Source of the DNA: Bacteroides sp. CAG:144
GTDB taxonomy: Bacteria; Bacteroidota; Bacteroidia; Bacteroidales; UBA11471
Direction of reading: 5' to 3'
Length of the DNA stretch: 17,871 bases
NCBI GenBank assembly: GCA_000434215.1
Contig: HF999731.1
Location: forward strand, 73,299-91,169
Shown: positions 14,076 to 17,871 of the stretch, piece after piece
How the letters are laid out: each line of letters opens with the position of its first letter
Position numbering within the stretch: position 1 is the first letter of the stretch
The notes under the pieces: model-generated
The model's input: only the letters and a program-made list of their open reading frames with translations
Database searches by the model: none
Told to the model about the DNA's origin: nothing
Program-made: the position numbers and the translations under genes

Positions 14076-14106
14076 GTTGTTTTTTCGCGAATAAGCACTA
14101 TCTTTG
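14076..14106 (+). promoter_or_regulatory. Bacteroidetes-type promoter for tRNA-Leu
   Basis: TATCTTTG (14099-14106) matches the -7 consensus, with GTTG (14076-14079) as a -33 element 19 bases upstream. Transcription should start around 14110 and run through a leader of roughly 100 bases into the tRNA. Confidence 0.7.
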
Positions 14107-14107
14107 T

Positions 14108-14186
14108 CGCGGAAAAACAGCGGCATCGTCCGCGTGGCCCGAAGCCACATGAGACAAAAGTGCCGTATCTGTTTTTCTACCGGCAC
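14108..14186 (+). other. Structured leader upstream of tRNA-Leu (three hairpins)
   Basis: Three inverted repeats follow each other between the predicted start of transcription and the tRNA: CGCGGA/TCCGCG (14108-14113 with 14129-14134), GTGGC/GCCAC (14134-14138 with 14144-14148) and GTGCCG/CGGCAC (14160-14165 with 14181-14186). The first and second share base 14134, so only one may form fully. They may be processing signals or part of a small RNA released when the tRNA 5' end is cut. No good ORF is present. Confidence 0.45.
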
Positions 14187-14212
14187 ACACGAAATCCGGT
14201 TTCCGCAAGGAG

Positions 14213-14296
14213 GCTCGAATGGTGGAATGGTAGACACGAAGGACTTAAAATCCTTTGGCCATTGCGGCTGTGCGGGTTCGAGTCCCGCTTCGAGTA
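14213..14296 (+). tRNA. tRNA-Leu (anticodon UAA)
   Basis: The 84 bases fold as a class II tRNA. The acceptor stem GCTCGAA (14213-14219) pairs with TTCGAGT (14289-14295), with a G-U first pair. A D arm follows, then an anticodon stem AAGGA/TCCTT around loop CTTAAAA, giving anticodon UAA, which reads UUA leucine codons. The long variable arm typical of tRNA-Leu and the T arm GCGGG-TTCGAGT-CCCGC follow. The discriminator is A14296. The next bases are CCCA, so the full CCA tail is not encoded and would be added by enzyme. It has its own promoter (14076-14106) and terminator (14302-14348). Confidence 0.93.
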
Positions 14297-14301
14297 CCCA
14301 A

Positions 14302-14348
14302 ACACATAGGGGGGGTGAATCATGGATTCACCCCCCCTATGTGTTTTT
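14302..14348 (+). terminator. Strong intrinsic terminator of tRNA-Leu
   Basis: A perfect 20-bp stem (14302-14321 with 14325-14344) with a three-base ATG loop, containing a run of seven G paired to seven C, is followed by TTTTT (14344-14348). It starts six bases after the tRNA discriminator base. It lies between the tRNA and the end of the convergent umuC gene (14376). Confidence 0.92.
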
Positions 14349-14375
14349 CCGAATAAATTCTCGATACGATAACCG

Positions 14376-15647
14376 TCAGCTCTTCACTCGTATTATTTCA
14401 TCGAGGCGGGTCGTATATTGGCATGTTTTATACTCGCACTTCAAATGCCAACTGACATCATAACCCTGCAAAGCTATACGCACTGTATCGCGACCGTTTT
14501 TTCTATTGATACGATCGACGGCCTCGGCAAGAGCCGATTGTTTCTGCCGGTCGACCGAATCGAAAAGATAGGTCTGGACCGCCTCATCGGGAGTTATATC
14601 CCACACCATCACTCCGGCTTTCTTATAATAATATGTATCTCCTTCGGGATATTTTTCCCGCAACAACTGCACGACAACAGAGATAAGTTCGCCCACATTA
14701 TTGGTCGGTACCGGCAGATAACGGGTATGATAAATATAGCTTTGCGGCATATCTCTTCGGAAACGGCTCGTATGGGCAAATACCGTAACTGCCCGGCAAC
14801 AGACATGCTGCCGCCTGAGCTTACGGCAACACGAGGCCGTAAAATTGGCAACAGCCTCTTCGAGTTGCGCATGGAGAGCCACTCCTTGATCGGGGAAACT
14901 GCGACTGGTACAAATGCTTTTCTTATGCGGTAAATCGTCTTCACCGATACAATTTTCTCCTTGAAGCTCTTTCCATGTGCGTACTCCCGTAACGGTAAAA
15001 TTACGGCGTACCCAACTCTCGGGACGACGTACAAAATCCCCGGCTGTCTTTATCCCGTAATATTCCATCTTGACCAAAAGATGACGCCCTATCCCCCAAA
15101 CCTTTCCTATGGGACAACTATCGAGCGCCTTGATCCGTTTCGCCTCACTATCGATGAGGCAAACGCTCCCATACCCCGGGTATTTTTTACCGAAATAACC
15201 GGCGACTTTGGCCAGCGTTTTGGTCGGAGCGATACCGATGGTTATGGGTATGCCGGTACCCCGCTCGACGGTCTCCACAATCCGTCGGCCGTAATCCCAG
15301 AAACGATCTTCGGTACACACTCCGGTAAAATCGAGAAAAGCCTCATCGATCGAGTAAGGAACAAGATCTGGGGTAAATTCAGAAAGAAGGCACATGACCC
15401 TACGGCTCATATCCCCGTAAAGATTGTAATTGCTGCTGAACACTGCGACATTTTCCCGTTCGAGGAGTTCCCTTACCTGATACAGCGGTACCCCCATAGC
15501 GATACCCAATGCCTTGGCCTCATTACTGCGGGCAATGATGCAACCGTCATTATTGGAAAGTATAACGACAGGCTTATTTTGCAAAGAGGGATTGAAAACC
15601 CGCTCGCATGACGCAAAAAAGTTATTACAATCGACCAGAGCTATCAT
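14376..15647 (-). CDS. umuC: Translesion DNA polymerase V subunit UmuC (Y family)
   Basis: The 423-residue product is full length for UmuC (E. coli: 422). The palm motifs are intact: MIALVDCNNFF with metal ligand D6, and YSIDEAFLD with D101 and E102. The position of the UmuC steric-gate Tyr11 is F11. The little-finger region and the C-terminal extension (to LDEIIRVKS) follow. UmuC copies past damaged DNA bases, with two molecules of cleaved UmuD. Its ATG overlaps the umuD TGA (ATGA, 15644-15647), so the two are translationally coupled. The gene ends 28 bases from the tRNA-Leu terminator, convergent to it. No terminator for this strand was seen. Confidence 0.96.
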   Translation of the reverse strand: MIALVDCNNFFASCERVFNPSLQNKPVVILSNNDGCIIARSNEAKALGIAMGVPLYQVRELLERENVAVFSSNYNLYGDMSRRVMCLLSEFTPDLVPYSIDEAFLDFTGVCTEDRFWDYGRRIVETVERGTGIPITIGIAPTKTLAKVAGYFGKKYPGYGSVCLIDSEAKRIKALDSCPIGKVWGIGRHLLVKMEYYGIKTAGDFVRRPESWVRRNFTVTGVRTWKELQGENCIGEDDLPHKKSICTSRSFPDQGVALHAQLEEAVANFTASCCRKLRRQHVCCRAVTVFAHTSRFRRDMPQSYIYHTRYLPVPTNNVGELISVVVQLLREKYPEGDTYYYKKAGVMVWDITPDEAVQTYLFDSVDRQKQSALAEAVDRINRKNGRDTVRIALQGYDVSWHLKCEYKTCQYTTRLDEIIRVKS

Positions 15648-16087
15648 TTCGAACGTTTGAGTTGACGCTTGATATTATACGTAACCACGCCCCATACCAT
15701 GAAGTGGTTTTCGGAAGTAACACGTATGGGCGGATAATTGTCGTTAGAAGGCATGAGCCACAAGCAACCGGCCGCTTTATCCATACGTATACGCTTCAAT
15801 GTAAATTCGCCATCGACAAAAGCCACTACAATATCTTCCTCCTGCGGCTCGATCGACTTATCTACTATAAGGAGGTCGCCATCGTCTATACCGCTATCGT
15901 GCATTGAATCTCCGTAAGCTCGGGCGTAAAAGGTCGTAGCAGGGTGCCGTACCAATTCCTTGTTCAAATCAATCGCCTCGGTCTCATAATCCTGCGCCGG
16001 ACTGGGAAATCCGGCACGCACACCGCCCTCGGCATACCGCATCGGGAGTTCGCTTCTCAAATCGGCTGTATAAACGGAAACTTTCAT
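15644..16087 (-). CDS. umuD: UmuD-type self-cleaving peptidase (LexA/S24 family)
   Basis: The 147-residue product matches UmuD in length and motifs. The self-cleavage site is A25-G26 in VRAGFPSPAQDY. The catalytic serine is S61 (YGDSMHDSGI) and the general base lysine is K98 (FTLKRI). There is no DNA-binding domain, so it is UmuD rather than LexA. In E. coli, RecA-stimulated cleavage gives the active partner of UmuC; the same mechanism is inferred here. It precedes umuC with a four-base ATGA overlap. A promoter lies upstream at 16146-16177. I could not recognise a LexA box; the Bacteroidetes form of that site is not known to me, so damage regulation is not shown. Confidence 0.96.
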   Translation of the reverse strand: MKVSVYTADLRSELPMRYAEGGVRAGFPSPAQDYETEAIDLNKELVRHPATTFYARAYGDSMHDSGIDDGDLLIVDKSIEPQEEDIVVAFVDGEFTLKRIRMDKAAGCLWLMPSNDNYPPIRVTSENHFMVWGVVTYNIKRQLKRSK

Positions 16088-16516
16088 ATCGGCTCTTTTG
16101 ATGAACGCTCGGAAATCACTGTGTGTCTTTTTTCAAGCGTATGTCCAAAAGTAATATGAGGTTTCAGGAAAAACAAATCTATTCTACATTTTAACAAGAG
16201 ATCTTTTATCTCGCTACGCAAGGAAAAATTTTACCATTTGTCGAAATACCGGCAAACAATTTCAAGCCAACTCCATTCAATCCTATATCTTACCCGACTT
16301 CCATGAACAAAAAATATTCAACAAACTTTTCACAGCTATTCTCGTCCAAAATAGTTTTCACATCATGATTAATCAAATAATTATACAAAAACATAATTTA
16401 TTTCACTTTTAAAATAAAAATTATTATATTCGCAAACAATATACCTCCTAACTGTTATTTGATAATAGAAAAAAGCTTTATCTTTTTATCTTCCGAAAAC
16501 AAAAATAATATATGCA
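16088..16516. other. AT-rich gene-free stretch between umuD and the membrane-protein gene
   Basis: The 429 bases are AT-rich and separate divergent genes. They contain the umuD promoter (16146-16177) and a weak -7-like TATATTCG (16425-16432) with TTTC 20 bases upstream, which may serve the membrane-protein gene at 16517. A short GAGAT/ATCTC inverted repeat occurs near 16197-16211. Only tiny open frames, such as a 21-codon one beginning near 16303, are present and none looks like a gene. I see nothing else. Confidence 0.6.
16146..16177 (-). promoter_or_regulatory. Bacteroidetes-type promoter for umuDC
   Basis: On the minus strand TTTG (16177-16174) and TACTTTTG (16153-16146) are spaced by exactly 20 bases, an excellent -33/-7 match. 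The leader would be about 55 bases to the umuD ATG at 16087. Confidence 0.75.
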
Positions 16517-16882
16517 ATGTATAGTGTAGGCGTTTTTTTAGCTTTTGATTTTCTCCTTTTTATTCTCATGGACATAGCTTACAGATTATGCCCGCCCAAA
16601 ATCATAGAAAAGAAACAAGAATATGTCTTGTTTTCTCTCGACTTTCTAAGTCTGTACTTCACGCTTTTCATTGTCATTACCAATATTGTAAAAGATCACT
16701 CTTTTACTCACTTTCTATTCTGGACATTGCTGTTTCCGGTATTATTTCTTTTTCACTTGATCTACCGATTCAAAACCGAGAAGAAAAGCCGGCATCTCTC
16801 TTTCTTCCTGTTTTTCTTGGCTGTCTACGTTTTAGTGATAAGGGTATCTACACTCGTTCTTTTCGCGTTCAATGCTATGTAA
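16517..16882 (+). CDS. Small hydrophobic protein, four predicted membrane helices
   Basis: The 121-residue product is mostly hydrophobic, with helices near residues 3-22, 36-57, 63-84 and 93-118, separated by short basic loops (PPKIIEKKQE, RFKTEKKSRH), which suggests those loops face the cytoplasm. I recognise no family. The ATG at 16517 gives the full first helix; an ATG at 16512 is out of frame and stops after five codons. The gene and its upstream region are more AT-rich than the neighbours, and no terminator or partner gene is evident. It precedes the VOC gene by 70 bases, but a separate promoter for that gene overlaps its 3' flank. It is probably a real but lineage-specific membrane protein. 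Confidence 0.7.
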   Translation: MYSVGVFLAFDFLLFILMDIAYRLCPPKIIEKKQEYVLFSLDFLSLYFTLFIVITNIVKDHSFTHFLFWTLLFPVLFLFHLIYRFKTEKKSRHLSFFLFFLAVYVLVIRVSTLVLFAFNAM

Positions 16883-16899
16883 ATCGTATAGTTGTTTAC

Positions 16900-16928
16900 T
16901 TTGTTTCCGCATCGATTTCCTATCTTTG
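16900..16928 (+). promoter_or_regulatory. Bacteroidetes-type promoter for the VOC-family gene
   Basis: TATCTTTG (16921-16928) matches the -7 consensus. A TTTG (16900-16903) lies 17 bases upstream, somewhat short of the usual 19-21. The ATG follows at 16953, giving a leader of about 20 bases. Confidence 0.6.
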
Positions 16929-16952
16929 CGGAAATGATTTTTCTGTTATAAA

Positions 16953-17339
16953 ATGAAGATAGAACACTTGGCCATCTGGACCGAAGACTTGGATTTGTTA
17001 CGCCGATTCTATATGAAATATTTCGATGCCGAATGCGGCGAGATGTATGTCAACAACTCAAAAAAATTCTCCTCCTACTTCCTGACTTTCGGGAAAGGTG
17101 GGACCCGCATAGAGCTGATGCACACGCCCGATATAGAAAATCGGCCGGAGAATGGCAACCTGCGAGGACTGGCACATTTTGCCATCTCTGTCGGAGAGAA
17201 AGATATTGTAGATTCCCTGACAAAGAAATTACGAGAAGACGGATACCCGGTACTCAGTAATCCCCGACATACAGGCGACGGTTATTATGAAAGCATCGTT
17301 TCCGATCCGGAAGGGAACCGTATCGAAATTACCATATAA
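16953..17339 (+). CDS. VOC-superfamily (glyoxalase/dioxygenase-like) protein
   Basis: The 128-residue protein has the two beta-alpha-beta-beta-beta modules of the vicinal-oxygen-chelate fold. Likely metal ligands are H5 (IEHLAIW), E54 (RIELMHTP), H75 (LAHFAISV) and E125 (NRIEITI), in the normal order and places. This is compatible with lactoylglutathione lyase-type or dioxygenase activity, but many such proteins are of unknown substrate. There is no signal peptide, so it is cytoplasmic. It has its own promoter and is followed, 67 bases on, by the hydrolase gene, which has a separate -7 element; the two may not be co-transcribed. Confidence 0.92.
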   Translation: MKIEHLAIWTEDLDLLRRFYMKYFDAECGEMYVNNSKKFSSYFLTFGKGGTRIELMHTPDIENRPENGNLRGLAHFAISVGEKDIVDSLTKKLREDGYPVLSNPRHTGDGYYESIVSDPEGNRIEITI

Positions 17340-17366
17340 TAAACCGACAGAAAAAGACGAATTTCA

Positions 17367-17374
17367 TACTTTTG
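17367..17374 (+). promoter_or_regulatory. -7 element for the hydrolase gene
   Basis: TACTTTTG (17367-17374) fits TAnnTTTG and lies 32 bases before the ATG at 17407. No TTTG-like -33 element is found at the expected distance. Confidence 0.45.
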
Positions 17375-17406
17375 TCCTGTTCTTATCAAAAAAACTTTCC
17401 TATGCC

Positions 17407-17871
17407 ATGAAAAAACTTGCATTCTTTCTTTGCATTGTATGCATGACGACAACAGTCGAAGCACAAGAATTTATTCCCCTTTGGGAAAAAGGGAAAATGC
17501 CTAATAGCCGGGGACTGAATCTGCCCGACAGTATAGCCAACGAACGAATCTACCGGGTCGGAACTCCGGGGCTTTATCTTTTTGAGACCTCCCGAGCCGA
17601 AAACAAAGGCGCCGCCGTCATCATCGTTCCGGGTGGAGGATATGCTCGGCTGGCCTACCAAATCAGCGGATTCCAACTGGCCAAGTGGTTCAATACAATG
17701 GGAATCACGGCCTTTGTCTTGCAACATCGCCTCCCGCAATCGCCCGATGTCAAGACATGTTACAAGGCTCCTCTACAAGATATACAACGTGCCGTGCGCT
17801 ACATACGCGCCCATGCCGACCGCTGGGGCATAGAGCCTCAAAAGATAGGCGTTATGGGTTCATCGGCAGGG
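17407..17871 (+). CDS. Exported alpha/beta-hydrolase, esterase-like (3' end cut by window)
   Basis: The frame is open for 155 codons from the ATG at 17407 to the window edge. The translation starts with a signal peptide (MKKLAFFLCIVCMTTTVEAQ, probable cut after VEA) and continues with alpha/beta-hydrolase features: the oxyanion region VIIVPGGGYARLAYQ (about 73-87), a helix with LQDIQRAVRYIRAHADRWGI, and IGVMGSSAG at the very end, which is the GxSxG nucleophile elbow with the second serine as nucleophile. The pattern fits the BD-FAE/acetyl-xylan-esterase-like group found in many gut Bacteroidales, where such enzymes remove acyl groups from plant polysaccharides; this is inference. The catalytic Asp and His would lie beyond the window. 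An ATG at 17402 is out of frame and stops after two codons. Confidence 0.9.
   Translation, partial: MKKLAFFLCIVCMTTTVEAQEFIPLWEKGKMPNSRGLNLPDSIANERIYRVGTPGLYLFETSRAENKGAAVIIVPGGGYARLAYQISGFQLAKWFNTMGITAFVLQHRLPQSPDVKTCYKAPLQDIQRAVRYIRAHADRWGIEPQKIGVMGSSAG

Noticed and set aside
14104..14463. 119-codon plus-strand frame across the tRNA-Leu gene
   Set aside because: It runs through the leader, the tRNA and the terminator hairpin, so it is not coding.
16088..16200. E. coli-type LexA box (CTGT-N8-ACAG) before umuD
   Set aside because: A search by eye found a CTGT near 16119 but no matching ACAG at the right distance. The Bacteroidetes SOS motif is not known to me, so no site is claimed.
16303..16368. 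21-codon plus-strand frame in the gap after umuD
   Set aside because: Too short, with no ribosome site, promoter or recognisable sequence; AT-rich noncoding DNA produces such frames by chance.

Overview
The window looks like a chromosomal segment of a Bacteroidales bacterium, possibly a Barnesiella- or Coprobacter-like gut anaerobe; the genus is inferred only from gene content. Several intergenic regions carry the Bacteroidetes sigma-type promoter pattern (TTTG-like -33 element, about 20 bases, TAnnTTTG -7 element), Shine-Dalgarno sequences are mostly weak, and lipoprotein signals are common. The neighbourhood comF / pyrE / SRPBCC protein / argH is, to my knowledge, typical of the phylum.

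Left part, + strand (1-3481): the end of a ComF-family phosphoribosyltransferase gene, then a promoter and a tight run of pyrE, a small SRPBCC-fold protein, argH and a lipoprotein with a Rieske-like C-terminal segment whose metal-ligand positions appear to be all cysteine. The run closes at a perfect 21-bp hairpin. Next come 382 gene-free bases holding four copies of a degenerate TGTCAT...GAATCTC repeat in two inverted pairs.

Centre, - strand (3864-10985): a complete tripartite exporter operon, read right to left as TetR regulator, TolC-like outer-membrane channel, HlyD-like lipoprotein adaptor, a small winged-helix protein, two ABC ATPases and two ABC-2 permeases. It resembles the E. coli YbhGFSR exporter with its TetR regulator CecR, but the two ATPase halves are separate genes and a TolC gene is included. 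The ATPase substitutions all fall in one of the two composite ATP sites. A shared 17-base motif lies upstream of both tetR and tolC and is a good operator candidate. The 5' end of tetR carries a 19-bp tandem duplication that shifts the reading frame and so decides which start codon is used.

Right-centre, - strand (11058-13937): a three-gene set for a sugar O-acetyltransferase, a secreted cupin plus double carboxymuconolactone-decarboxylase-like protein, and an aldo/keto reductase, closed by an intrinsic terminator.

Right part (14076-17871): a tRNA-Leu(UAA) gene with its own promoter, a structured leader of about 100 bases and a very strong terminator; a convergent umuD-umuC translesion polymerase operon with its own promoter; an AT-rich stretch with a small four-helix membrane protein of unknown role; a VOC/glyoxalase-family protein; and the first 155 codons of a secreted alpha/beta-hydrolase (esterase-like) cut by the window end just after its nucleophile elbow.

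No insertion sequence, CRISPR array, rRNA or phage module was seen. The most notable features are the asymmetric ATPase pair, the tetR duplication with its paired operators, the winged-helix gene inside the exporter operon, and the all-cysteine Rieske-like lipoprotein.
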